Below are positions 8,261-17,700 of a DNA stretch of 56,572 bases, one piece after another. Source of the DNA: Saprospiraceae bacterium (GTDB lineage Bacteria > Bacteroidota > Bacteroidia > Chitinophagales > Saprospiraceae); assembly GCA_020631355.1 (NCBI GenBank), contig JAHDHL010000033.1, positions 1 through 56,572 of the forward strand. The letters run 5' to 3'. Position 1 is the first letter of the stretch; each line of letters starts with the position of its first letter. Under the pieces are notes generated by a model. The model had not been told where the DNA came from. It saw nothing but the letters and a program-made list of their open reading frames with translations, and did no database searches. The position numbers and the translations under genes were made by a program.

Positions 8261-9022
8261 TTATTTACCCAAAGCTCGTTTTCTTAATCTCTGTAAGAAT
8301 GGTGATGCAAAGATGAAATCCTGAAGTAATTCATTATCGGATTCCAAAACCATATTCTTATTACCTTTCCATGCCAACTTACCCAAGTGCAGGAAATTGA
8401 TATTCGCACCGATTTCCATCACAGAATTCATATCGTGCGTATTGATAATCGTTGTCATCTGATTCACTTGCGTAATCTCCTGAATCAACTCATCAATGAC
8501 CAAGGAAGTCTTAGGATCCAATCCCGAATTCGGTTCATCACAGAAAAGATACTTGGGATTCAGTACAATCGCTCTGGCAATCCCTACCCTCTTTTGCATT
8601 CCTCCTGAAATCTCTCCGGGATACTTATTATTACTCCCCTCCAGATTGACGACCTCAATACGTTCATCCACCCGCATTTCCTTTTCTTTCTTCGTCATCT
8701 TCGTGAACATATCCAATGGGAAACGGATATTTTCCTCCACTGTCATGGAATCGAACAATGCAGAACCTTGGAAAAGCATCCCAATCTGTTTCCGCACATC
8801 TATCAACTGCCTTTTATTGAGTTGGGTGATATTGACATCATCATACCATATCTCGCCTTCGGTAGGTTCCAGAAGACTTACGAGAATCTTCAGGAATACC
8901 GTCTTTCCCGCTCCGGACCGACCAATGATAAGATTGGTTTTCCCTTTCTCGAATACAGTGGATATGCCCTTGAGGACTTCCACGTCTCCGAATGATTTCT
9001 TTATGTTTACAGCTCTAATCAA
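8261..9022 (-). CDS. ABC transporter ATP-binding protein, MlaF type
   Basis: A 253-residue ABC ATPase. Walker A is GRSGAGKT (34-41), the signature loop is ISGGMQKRVGIARA, Walker B is YLFCDEPNSGLDP, and the H-loop is INTHD. The SGGMQKR signature and the pairing with an MlaE permease identify the Mla/TrcABC-type lipid transporter class, which moves phospholipids between inner and outer membranes. It lies 13 bp downstream of the permease gene, so one operon. No MCE-domain (MlaD) gene is adjacent, so the substrate-binding subunit must be elsewhere. Confidence 0.92.
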   Translation of the reverse strand: MIRAVNIKKSFGDVEVLKGISTVFEKGKTNLIIGRSGAGKTVFLKILVSLLEPTEGEIWYDDVNITQLNKRQLIDVRKQIGMLFQGSALFDSMTVEENIRFPLDMFTKMTKKEKEMRVDERIEVVNLEGSNNKYPGEISGGMQKRVGIARAIVLNPKYLFCDEPNSGLDPKTSLVIDELIQEITQVNQMTTIINTHDMNSVMEIGANINFLHLGKLAWKGNKNMVLESDNELLQDFIFASPFLQRLRKRALGK

Positions 9023-9035
9023 ACCTCTGGTCTAT

Positions 9036-9779
9036 TTAGGTTAACGAAAGGGTTATGACATAATCCGCCAAGAGTATCATTACATCACTGACTACCACGG
9101 CATTGGTACTGGCCCTACCGAGTTCTATACTACCTCCCTTGACAAAGAATCCCTGATAACAGGAAACCGAAGTCAGAATGAAACCGAATGATACCGCTTT
9201 CACAAACATCATGAATACGTTATAAGGCAAAAAGAATGATCGGAGCCCCAATACATACTCGGAATCAGTTACCATACCCGTTGGAACACTTGCCAAATAA
9301 CCTCCGACGATACTAACGAAAGCAGCGATGGCTACCAACATCGGAATGACAATCAGTGCAGCCAACAACTTCGGTAAAACCAGATATGAAGCCGTATTGA
9401 CCCCCATGATTTCCAAGGCATCAATCTGTTCTTTCTGCCTCATACCACCGATTTCAGCAGCAATATTGGACCCTACCTTTCCGGCCAATACCAAGCAGGT
9501 AATCGTAGGTGCCAGTTCTATGATGGTCATATCCCGCACAATATATCCCGTATAGTACATAGGTACAGGAGCGTCCTTGAGTTGGTAGGCGAATTGTACC
9601 GCCGATACCGCACCGATGAACAATGCAATCAGACAAACAATGACCAAGGAACCAATTCCAATGTCATTCATTTGCCTCATGGTCTCTTTCCAGTACATGG
9701 ACCACTTCTCCGGTTTTGATATCATCAAACGGAGTAGGGATACATAACGTCCCAGATGATAAAAAAGAGAATAAATCAT
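9036..9779 (-). CDS. ABC transporter permease, MlaE type
   Basis: A 247-residue integral membrane protein of the MlaE family with about five to six hydrophobic segments. It has the family-typical APTITCLVLAGKVGSNIAAEIGGMR core (interrupted here only for reading), DALEIMGVN, and the LPKLLAALIVIP segment. It forms the transmembrane part of a lipid ABC transporter with the ATPase encoded just downstream. It is the first gene of a two-gene minus-strand unit. Confidence 0.92.
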   Translation of the reverse strand: MIYSLFYHLGRYVSLLRLMISKPEKWSMYWKETMRQMNDIGIGSLVIVCLIALFIGAVSAVQFAYQLKDAPVPMYYTGYIVRDMTIIELAPTITCLVLAGKVGSNIAAEIGGMRQKEQIDALEIMGVNTASYLVLPKLLAALIVIPMLVAIAAFVSIVGGYLASVPTGMVTDSEYVLGLRSFFLPYNVFMMFVKAVSFGFILTSVSCYQGFFVKGGSIELGRASTNAVVVSDVMILLADYVITLSLT

Positions 9780-10135
9780 TCTTTACACTTGTTTTGGGAA
9801 AATTTCGATTCCTTATTAATGCGGAAAATTACATTATTTTAACGAAAATAGGAGGACAATGGCCTGAATAAGATTCCATTTTATAATTAGAGTCCTCAAA
9901 TTGTATATGAATTCCTTTTAATATTATTAATTTGCTTGCTGATATCTACTCCTATTCCTTTACTTATCCGTGGATATGGAATTATAGGGATTTGAATGGT
10001 AATGGAAATAGGAATAGGTACTGAATATTGAAATGTATTTTCTTCTCGACAAGGATAAAAAACCTTTGATGCAATCACCGAAACCCAAGGGCCATATCAT
10101 CCTGAAGAAATGTTGAGACCAAAACTAAATGGCTT
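9780..10135. other. Intergenic region between divergent mlaE-like and amidase genes
   Basis: No credible gene. It carries a nested dyad: CCTATTCC (9951-9958) with its complement at 10011-10018, and inside it TATCC-GT-GGATA (9965-9976). It could be a regulatory site or a relic repeat; no function is assigned. Confidence 0.4.
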
Positions 10136-11125
10136 ATGCTCCAGAAGTTGATAGAGTTCTTCCAGAACCTTTTCAAGGGTTTTGATGACAATAAACCAAC
10201 CAATCCGCCCAGTCCGCCTAGCCCTAATCCAATGCCTCCATCCCCTACTCCTACGATTCCAGAAGTGGAGGAAGAAGATGATGCCTTGGTATCGGATGGC
10301 TCCGATTTGTTGGCAGACCCGGATACCATAGGAACAGTAGTCTTCCCTGAAGAACTGGAAATCCTCGCTCCTGACGAAATCAATCCAACTGCCCCTACCT
10401 CTCCTGAGACTATTGGTGATCTACCAACCATTGCCGATCCGATTGTGGATGACACGGATGATGAGGGTGATAGTGATGATGAAACGGTAACACCCCCAAG
10501 TCCTCCGGAACCTCCCAAGCACCAAGCCAGATACATGTGGTGTTTGGATAATGGCCATGGCAAGTTTACTGCAGGTAAGCGGTCGCCTAAGTTCGAGGAT
10601 GGCACTCGATTCTTCGAGTATGAATTCAATAGGGATATCGTGAAAAGAATCATTGACCAACTGACTGAAAAAGGAGTCAAATTCTTCAATGTCGTGCCTG
10701 AAGTGGATACCGATAATTTCCTAAAGGGGCGAGTGGATAGGGCCAATGCATTCCAATCCGACCTACCGAAACTTTTCGTTTCCATACATTCCAATGCTGC
10801 ACCTGCTCAATCCAGCGCCCATTGGGCCGTACCCGGCGCCAAGGGAATGGAAACCTGGTACTATACAGGAAGTAGCCGTGGCAGGAAATTGGCCAGTATC
10901 TTCCAGAAGCATATGGTCAGCTATACTGGTATGGTGAACCGTGGATTGAAAAGTACGAAGAAGCTTTATGTGATAAAGAATACCAAAATGTCTGCCGTAC
11001 TCACCGAAAATGGTTTTTATAACCATAAGGGAGAGGCTCAGGAATTGATGAAGGATGAAGTTCGCCAATCCATTGCGGATGCACATGTTGCGGCTATTAT
11101 GGAAGTGGAAAAGAATGGACTATAA
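10136..11125 (+). CDS. N-acetylmuramoyl-L-alanine amidase (Amidase_3) with a long Pro/acidic N-terminal linker
   Basis: A 329-residue protein. The C-terminal ~190 residues are a zinc amidase domain that cleaves the amide bond between MurNAc and the stem peptide. Visible zinc and catalytic residues are His141 (DNGHG), a Glu in FFEYEFNRD, His218 (SIHSNA) and Glu291 (LTENGFY). Residues ~20-130 are a low-complexity linker rich in Pro, Asp and Glu. There is no signal peptide; residues 1-15 (LQKLIEFFQNLFKGF) could be an amphipathic helix. Similar leaderless amidases occur in phage-like or secreted contexts, but no phage genes are nearby. A bidirectional terminator follows. Confidence 0.88.
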   Translation: MLQKLIEFFQNLFKGFDDNKPTNPPSPPSPNPMPPSPTPTIPEVEEEDDALVSDGSDLLADPDTIGTVVFPEELEILAPDEINPTAPTSPETIGDLPTIADPIVDDTDDEGDSDDETVTPPSPPEPPKHQARYMWCLDNGHGKFTAGKRSPKFEDGTRFFEYEFNRDIVKRIIDQLTEKGVKFFNVVPEVDTDNFLKGRVDRANAFQSDLPKLFVSIHSNAAPAQSSAHWAVPGAKGMETWYYTGSSRGRKLASIFQKHMVSYTGMVNRGLKSTKKLYVIKNTKMSAVLTENGFYNHKGEAQELMKDEVRQSIADAHVAAIMEVEKNGL

Positions 11126-11160
11126 GTCATACGAACCATTCATAGTAAGAATAAAAAATA

Positions 11161-11192
11161 AAGGAGGATGCGGGTTAGCATCCTCCTTTTTA
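11161..11192. terminator. Bidirectional terminator between amidase and GT2 genes
   Basis: Perfect arms AAGGAGGATG (11161-11170) and complement (11179-11188) have T-rich DNA on both sides, matching convergent transcription. Confidence 0.85.
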
Positions 11193-11225
11193 AGTCATGA
11201 AAATCAAAAATCAACGTCTATTTGT

Positions 11226-12074
11226 TTAGGCAGCAGTCAATATGCTGCTAGGTTTCATTACTAATGTCTCGATATTGATGGATGCAGCACGCTCGGCTAC
11301 TGTCTGGATATTATTATTCAAATTATAATGCAAGCCAATCTTGGCAATCATGAATGGCGTACGGTAGATTTCCTTAAGACTTACCTTGGAACCGTCCATA
11401 TTCACCCACTTCATCAAAGGATATTCATAAATCGCTTCCGTAGCATATTGCTTACCGAATGTCTGACGGATTCTCACGAAAATCTCTACATCAAACAACC
11501 AATCTGTTTGGAATTCTTCTGCGAAAACGATGCTAGCCATTTTTCTATTGAAAAGCTTGGCACCACATTGTGTATCATTAATCGGAAGATAGGATACGGA
11601 CTGAATCATCATCCCTACCACAGAGGAGAATACCTTTCTTGAGAATTTTCTCTCGATTTGCGCTCCCATCCTACTCATTCTTGAACCAATCAGTACCTCG
11701 AAATTCTTATTATCATACAAGAACTGGCTCATTGAGGAAAATTCTTCCAAGCTTGTAGCCAAATCAGCATCCAAAAATCCGATTTGATTACAATTCCTTA
11801 GGTTCTTCAATGTAAATAGAACTCCTTGTCTGACTGCATTGGCCTTACCTCCATTCTCATGCAAATCAACCACACTTGTTTGTTCAGGAACCATTTGGTG
11901 GATGGACTTCAATACTTCAACTGTATTATCAGTGCTACCATCATTCACAAATACAATGTGGAATGATTCATTCTCATTCAGGAAAGAAATGAATTTAGAG
12001 GTATTCAACCTATCTGCTTCGTTGTAGCAAGGAATGATTACTGATGTTTGGTTTTCGATATTGACAATTCTCAT
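11226..12074 (-). CDS. Family 2 glycosyltransferase, dolichyl-phosphate-glucose synthase-like (copy A)
   Basis: A 282-residue GT-A fold glycosyltransferase. Signatures are VIIPCYNEADRL at the N-terminus, VNDGSTDNT (nucleotide binding), the metal-binding DAD motif at Asp102-Asp104 (FLDADLATS), and NDTQCGAKLF further on. This arrangement is typical of the ALG5/DPM1-like branch that loads a sugar from a nucleotide donor onto a polyprenyl phosphate. No C-terminal membrane span is visible. It is clearly paralogous to the gene at 12537-13385 along its whole length. Its promoter region (12091-12152) is a position-for-position match to the one before the 66-residue gene, so the two transcription units are probably co-regulated by a LytTR protein. 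Confidence 0.93.
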   Translation of the reverse strand: MRIVNIENQTSVIIPCYNEADRLNTSKFISFLNENESFHIVFVNDGSTDNTVEVLKSIHQMVPEQTSVVDLHENGGKANAVRQGVLFTLKNLRNCNQIGFLDADLATSLEEFSSMSQFLYDNKNFEVLIGSRMSRMGAQIERKFSRKVFSSVVGMMIQSVSYLPINDTQCGAKLFNRKMASIVFAEEFQTDWLFDVEIFVRIRQTFGKQYATEAIYEYPLMKWVNMDGSKVSLKEIYRTPFMIAKIGLHYNLNNNIQTVAERAASINIETLVMKPSSILTAA

Positions 12075-12090
12075 AACGTGTTAATTTTGA

Positions 12091-12152
12091 CTGCAAGTTA
12101 CGGGCATGTCAGAGCTGAAATGAGAAACTATCGTTCAACCTTAAGCAACTGT
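12091..12152 (-). promoter_or_regulatory. LytTR-type operator plus core promoter of GT2 copy A
   Basis: On the minus strand, ACAGTTGCT and ATAGTTTCT lie with a 21-bp period (12123-12152). A 22-bp gap follows, then a conserved TAACTTGC (12093-12100) in the place of a -7 box. The same order and spacing recur at 13644-13706. LytTR-domain regulators bind paired 9-bp direct repeats with this geometry. The weak -7 box fits an activator-dependent promoter. Confidence 0.6.
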
Positions 12153-12316
12153 GGACTAAAGCACAACAATAGAAAATTGAGTATAATAAATATATACAAA
12201 ACGTTGTGGTTCAAGTCACTGATAAAGGAGATATACAAGGTATTCATTTTATAATAAATTGAATTTGTGATAAATACAATGTATCAAACATTTTAATACA
12301 AGGCAAAAGGTGCATC

Positions 12317-12397
12317 ACAAGTCAAATCGGTTCATCTATAGTTGAAGTTCAAATTTTTCATTCACCGACAGAAAGGGTGATTTCATCTACACTTGAA
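12317..12397 (+). promoter_or_regulatory. Two further LytTR-type direct-repeat pairs (distal element A)
   Basis: Plus-strand pairs: ACAAGTCAA at 12317 with ATAGTTGAA at 12338, and ACAGAAAGG at 12368 with ACACTTGAA at 12389. Each pair has a 21-bp period, and the two pairs are 51 bp apart. The second pair starts with CATTCACCG (12359-12367), a block shared with the elements at 13911 and 22938. A near-consensus -7 box (TAATGTTTG, 12422-12430) lies downstream in the same orientation. Confidence 0.5.
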
Positions 12398-12536
12398 CTA
12401 CGCACACATGATGGCGAAAATTAATGTTTGTTTATAAACTCGGTTAATTATAGGTCAATGAGGAGTAAAATCGTGTAAGATGTTGCCTCCACATCCATGA
12501 TGATAAATCCGTTCAATTCAGTCATTGTATAATGGT

Positions 12537-13385
12537 TTAAGCTGCTGCAGATAGAATATTACTCGGCTCCAATTTGATGGAGGACAATTGATCTTTCAAT
12601 GGCTGACTGACTTTATTAGCCAGAACTTCTGAAACATTATATAACCAGGCAATCTTAGCTAACATATATGGTGTTCTATATATTTCTTTCATTGTCAATT
12701 TGGAACCGCCAACTTCCGTCCACTTCATTAAAGGATATTCATAAAGGCGTTGGATAGCTTGGTTTTTTCCTAGAATCTGTCTGATTCTGATGAATAATTC
12801 AACATCAAAAACCCAATCCGTATGAAAAGGAGTAGCAAATACGTCTGCTGCTATCTCTCGGGTAAATACCTTGGCCCCACATTGTGTATCATTAATGGGT
12901 AAACCTGTTATTTTTCCTATTATACACTTCACGCAAATGGAAAATAGTTTCCTTGAGCCCTCCCTATCAATGTTAGCACCTATTCTGGACATCCTTGAGC
13001 CCAAAAGCAACTGGTAGTAGCTATTATTCCTGATGAAAGTATCCATGGCCTCAAATTCCTCCAGACTCGTGGCTAAGTCGGCATCCAAATAACCGATGTA
13101 ATTGCAACCCCTAAGATGTTTCAATGCAAAAAGAACCCCTTGTCTGACAGCACCCGCTTTTCCTCCATTCTGCTTCAAATCGACTACATGTACCCTATCG
13201 GAAGAAAAGTCATGTATGATATTCAATTTATCTATTGTCCTGTCGGTGCTTCCATCATTAACCAAGACTAAATGGAAATTTTTCCTTTGGGAAATGAATG
13301 ATGAAATTTTATTGACATCCAACCTCTTTTCCTCATTGTAGCATGGTATTACGATGCAAGTTTGGTTATTATCCAGTGTTATCAT
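12537..13385 (-). CDS. Family 2 glycosyltransferase, dolichyl-phosphate-glucose synthase-like (copy B)
   Basis: A 282-residue paralogue of copy A with the same motif order: IVIPCYNEEKRL, VNDGSTDRT, DAD at Asp101-Asp103, and NDTQCGAKVF. It would transfer a sugar from a nucleotide donor to a lipid phosphate or glycan acceptor. It lies 43 bp downstream of the 66-residue membrane protein gene on the same strand and has no obvious promoter of its own. The pair is therefore read as one operon under the LytTR-type promoter at 13644-13706. The two copies are the same length and similar throughout, so they arose by duplication of a gene rather than by a random similarity. Confidence 0.92.
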   Translation of the reverse strand: MITLDNNQTCIVIPCYNEEKRLDVNKISSFISQRKNFHLVLVNDGSTDRTIDKLNIIHDFSSDRVHVVDLKQNGGKAGAVRQGVLFALKHLRGCNYIGYLDADLATSLEEFEAMDTFIRNNSYYQLLLGSRMSRIGANIDREGSRKLFSICVKCIIGKITGLPINDTQCGAKVFTREIAADVFATPFHTDWVFDVELFIRIRQILGKNQAIQRLYEYPLMKWTEVGGSKLTMKEIYRTPYMLAKIAWLYNVSEVLANKVSQPLKDQLSSIKLEPSNILSAAA

Positions 13386-13428
13386 TGTGTATGTGTGTTA
13401 TCTAAGTGTGTTTGTTGTATGTATGGTT

Positions 13429-13629
13429 TTAGAAATAAATGTTGTAAGCTAAGGCAATCGGCAATGCAACCAATGTTGCATCAAACAACAAGACAAATGC
13501 CTTTTTCTTCATGTCAACTGATTCCTCACCAATATTTGTATTAGTGTTGTATTCACTCTTGATAACTGCTGTAGAGTTGTTCCAGTCGAAGAATGTATTG
13601 TTGGCTGTCTGTGTTGTAGTATTATTCAT
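13429..13629 (-). CDS. Small single-span membrane protein (66 residues) upstream of GT2 copy B
   Basis: Start ATG at 13627-13629. The N-terminal ~40 residues are polar and rich in Asn and Thr (MNNTTTQTANN). They are followed by KKK and one hydrophobic helix (AFVLLFDATLVALPIALAY) at the C-terminus, so it is probably a tail-anchored inner-membrane peptide. A longer reading from 13680 is unlikely because it would start inside the LytTR-type operator. No family recognised. The position ahead of a glycosyltransferase in the same operon suggests an accessory or membrane-recruiting role, but this is inference. Confidence 0.65.
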   Translation of the reverse strand: MNNTTTQTANNTFFDWNNSTAVIKSEYNTNTNIGEESVDMKKKAFVLLFDATLVALPIALAYNIYF

Positions 13630-13643
13630 GATTGATAATTTTG

Positions 13644-13706
13644 ATTGCAAGTTACGGGCAAACCAATGTTCATTTTTCAATCTGTCGTTCAGTGTATAGC
13701 ATCTGT
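13644..13706 (-). promoter_or_regulatory. LytTR-type operator plus core promoter of the 66-residue protein/GT2-B operon
   Basis: Minus-strand direct repeats ACAGATGCT and ACAGATTGA have a 21-bp period (13677-13706). A 22-bp gap follows to TAACTTGC (13647-13654), then a conserved leader (CAATCAAAATTA). Spacing is identical to that at 12091-12152. Confidence 0.6.
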
Positions 13707-13910
13707 AGTTAAGTTTATTTTTTTAGCGGTTGGAGTGACTCTTAGTTGGATTCAAAATCTAAAAACAAGATGAAATTTGTTCAAAATAATAACTAAAAAA
13801 ATCATAAAACATTACATTACAAATATTTATACATTAAAAATACTAAACCCATAAAACATATCATTGTCACAATCAAAGCGTATAATGACAAGTGTATTTG
13901 CTTGTAATTT

Positions 13911-13949
13911 CATTCACCGATAGATTTAGTCATTTCGTCCACAGGTAAG
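13911..13949 (+). promoter_or_regulatory. LytTR-type direct-repeat pair (distal element B)
   Basis: CATTCACCG at 13911-13919 runs into ATAGATTTA (13920-13928). ACAGGTAAG follows 21 bp later at 13941-13949, preceded by CATTTCGTCC. It resembles element A (12359-12397) and the reverse complement of 22908-22946. Confidence 0.5.
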
Positions 13950-14053
13950 AAGGCAATAGAAAAGGAATGTCACTATGAATGGAGTCGTTTAAATTCAATT
14001 TGTACCAAAATGTGATAAAAGAACGGATAAAAATCTTATCGAATAGAATGGAA

Positions 14054-14089
14054 AAGGCCATTTGTATCCCTATAGTTACAAATGGCCTT
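14054..14089. terminator. 13-bp perfect hairpin in the intergenic region
   Basis: Arms at 14054-14066 and 14077-14089 are exact complements with a 10-nt loop. The minus-strand side continues with TTTTCC, so it could terminate a minus-strand RNA. There is no U tract on the plus side. No adjacent gene explains it. Confidence 0.45.
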
Positions 14090-14265
14090 AAGTGTAAAAC
14101 ATGAATAGATAATATTCACATTATTAGTCTTGTTGTTTGTTTTTACATATCTGATAAATTCGCATTACCAGATATAGCATTGAAGTTATGATAATCATAT
14201 CGAGGCATATTTAAAGAATTATAGAGAGATAATGTAAAGGAACAGGCATCTGTTTTTTCGTGTCA

Positions 14266-14400
14266 ATGGGTTGGATGGTCAGATGCATGATAGTGTTTGT
14301 AAGCATGGTCTCATTCCATATCATTTTCTTGGTTCTCTTTTTCGGACTATTCATATCAAAAAGTTTAGGCTTTGACCTTACTTACGGTGCATTACCATAA
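14266..14400 (+). CDS. Possible 44-residue membrane peptide
   Basis: Short frame from ATG 14266 to TAA 14398-14400. Its central ~25 residues are strongly hydrophobic (MIVFVSMVSFHIIFLVLFF), so it could be a single-span peptide. No promoter box or family is recognised, and it may be a chance ORF. Confidence 0.25.
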   Translation: MGWMVRCMIVFVSMVSFHIIFLVLFFGLFISKSLGFDLTYGALP

Positions 14401-14787
14401 CCGGCCAAGTTGTTAATAATAGAGGGAGGTAGATATAATTGAGTGAGAGACTGTGTGTATTGTTGATACTAAATTACTGACGAACCATGAGTGATATACT
14501 GCTCTTTCGGTCAAGTTTACATATATATAGATAGGCAGGAATTCCATTGGAATTCCACACTTGAAGCCCAATTATAATAACTCACCTATGGGAAACCCAA
14601 TTTCATCATATTGGAGGGAATTTATCCTAACCTTTTGAAACATTTACCGTAGAACATGAGGCGAAAGCGTTAAGAAAAACACAATAGACTAACAACCAGA
14701 GATACATACATAACACAATCTTCTAATTTCTACATTTTTAGCAAGGTTATTGATAGATTAGAACTGTATTGATGAATCATTAATCGA

Positions 14788-17700
14788 ATGGCCAAATCAG
14801 CAAATGACACATATTTATCACCCAACCTCATCATGTTGGGTATCGTGGTCGTATCCTGTATTTTTCATGGATGCCTGGTCATTTATTCCTTTCCGAACAC
14901 ATATGACAACTATGTACATACCTTCTTCGCTGACCATTACAGAAGAAGTTGGTTCGAACCATGGGAAAACAGATGGTATACCGGTTTTACAACGACCAGT
15001 TACCCACCCCTCATACATCAACTAGGCGCTCTTTTATCCTATTTCGTATCCCTCAAATCAGCCATGTTATTGGTATGGATGTTTGTCATCAATAATTTCG
15101 TTGTTGCAGTTTACAGGTATTCGAGAATTTGGGTAAGTGATACATCAGCGCTGGTAGCAGCCAGTTTTGCCATCGTTTGTCCATCCATTCTAGAGGCCAT
15201 GCATGTTTTTGGACAATTACCCACCATTACAGGAATCGGTTTCCTACTACATGCAACCACTGAAACGTATAAATGGGTAAGGCATGATAAGAACTTCTAT
15301 CTGATATCAGCACTTTCACTGTTTGCGGTTACCATATCCGGACATCATGTGACCACAATATTCGGTATGATATTCTTCGTGGCACCTGTAGTCCTCACAG
15401 CAGTCATTGATAAGGTAGGGATCAAGGGTGCTTCCTTCAGGAAAGCCCCACTGACACTTTTCATCAAGACATTATGGGAACATAGATACAAGTTTGCATT
15501 CTTTGGTGCAGCTTTCCTATTCCTATTGATATTTGTGGTATTCCCCTATTGGTATTGGTCGAAAACCGATCCCATTACACAAGTTCCCATTCCACACGGT
15601 TCCCGTGACAATTTCCTAACCGTCAAAAGTAGTGGAGTCGCATTTTTCGTTATTCCTTGGGGAATCGTACTGGCATTACTTCCATTCCTATTCAAGACAT
15701 TCCTGAGTGGACGTAATATATTCATTGGATTATCATTCACATTGCTGGTCATATTGGGAACAGGTGGAACCACCCCCATTCCTAAGTTATTATTAGGAGA
15801 GAATGCATTCAACATCCTAACCTTGGACCGTTTCACGTTTTGGGCATCCGTCATGGCCATACCATTCGTAGGAGATTTTATCCGGCGTTTCATAGCTGAC
15901 GATTATGCACAATTACTCTATAAGAGAATCGGTAGGCTCAGAACCAATCTTCTTCAGGCATTCGTTACTATCTATCTGATAGGACAAACTATTCTGATTG
16001 TCAATTTGATTGAATTCAGGCCCTTGCAACCTCAATCCATTAATATAGATCCGATTACAAAATTCCTAGAACGGGATGAACACTACAGATGGCGATACCT
16101 GACTCTCGGCTTCGGTGACCAGGTTGCTTGGCTTGCCGCCAATACAACTGCCAAAAGTATTGATGGTAATTACCACTCTGCCAGAAGGGTTCCGGAATTG
16201 ACATCCAGGGCCATTGAAAGGTTGGAAAATAGTAAATTCAACGGTGTTGAAGGGTTGGGTTCCTTGCAGCAATTCCTGACAATTCCGGAAAAATACCATC
16301 TTAAGTATATCTTTTCCAATGATAAGTTCTACGACCCCCTACTCCATTATTGTGGGTGGCATCGCGTACAACGATTAGAGAATGGTATTATGGTATGGGA
16401 AAAACAGGACATCAAACCCCTACCTCCCGAACTCCCCATGAAAGTCATTCCACAGTACCAGAAAATCATGTGGGGAACCCTCCCACTTTTCTGTTTGGCC
16501 AATGCCATATTGATTAATCTATACCTCAGGATATTCCTATTCCGTATCCTAGGCCGGGATAAGAATCCGACCCAAACCGGTATTTATTATTATGAACGTC
16601 GTACTCATAACAGATACCTCATTACACCCATTCTGTTGGTATTGGTACCCCCCATTATGTTCCTTTGGGCAGCCGGGGATATCATAAAGAGGAATAAACA
16701 AGCTAGACCTGAAGAAGCCATTACAGCTTATTATGATGCGCTCGATTTCAAGCGTTTTAAAGAAGCACACTCCTATCTGAATCCGGAAGAAGGACTGAAT
16801 TTCGAACAGTATGTTCTGGAAATATCAGTAGCGGATGGACTTCTTAACTCCTATGCAAAATTAGATAATATCAGAACAGAAATTGTGGAACAGAATGATT
16901 CCACAGCCAAAGTCCTAACACAAACGGATTGGGTTACACCGATTTCCGATTATTCTAATAACATCATCCATAATATGGAAAAAAAGGAGGGAAAATGGTA
17001 TTTGGAACCTCCGAAATTCGATTTGTCACTACCTCCCGACCAATTCATTCAACAGCCGACTGTTCGTTATTTCAAACAAGGTAAAAGGCGGGTTTCGACT
17101 GATTTGACAACGCCTGATGATGTAGTGGATAGACCCACACTCAATATCATAGATGCTAAATTAGTGGAATACGATTCCATTGTTTCTATTGTAGGAGAAG
17201 TTCAGAATACGGATAATTTACCTGCCCATGTTACCATAACTGCCATCTTATTCGATAGTATAGGTAGGGAAATCACAAAGTATAATGCCAAATTCAACAT
17301 GCAACATAAGATTCTTCCCAAGGAAAAATCACCATTCAGGATAGATTTCGAGGAACTCTCATGGAGAAAGGACAATGAATCCAAACCGACTACCATCGAC
17401 CCGAATGAGTTCAATCCGTTCCGATTCGAGGAATTCCCATATTCTTGTAAGGTTTTTGCCAAAGCTGTTGCAGAAAATACGGACGTATATAAATACGGTA
17501 ATATCAGCAACATGAAACTCGACATTGAAAATGATTCGGCTTTCGTACATGGGGATATCGTGAATACAGGTGTGGACGAAATCACCATTCCCGAACTCAT
17601 CGTCGGATATTATGATGATAATTGTAAAATCAGGTATGTAGACCATCATTTTGTGAATAGTGCGGTAAGACCCCAAAGAAAGAATCCGTTCCAATATTCC

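Larger units (their letters stand above)
13707..14787. other. 1.1-kb non-coding stretch before the glycan operon
   Basis: No ORF of normal size was found. It holds the LytTR-type element at 13911-13949, a long hairpin at 14054-14089 and a possible 44-residue membrane ORF at 14266-14400. Two tandem GGAATTCC palindromes lie three bases apart at 14538-14556. It may be a long 5' leader, a small-RNA locus, or both. Confidence 0.5.

Noticed and set aside
8496-9044. Plus-strand frame of 182 codons over the MlaF-type gene
   Set aside because: Antisense shadow; the minus strand has complete ABC ATPase motifs.
10075-10794. Minus-strand frame of 239 codons opposite the amidase gene
   Set aside because: Low-complexity Ser/Gly composition is the antisense of the Pro/acidic linker; the plus-strand frame has a clear zinc-amidase domain.
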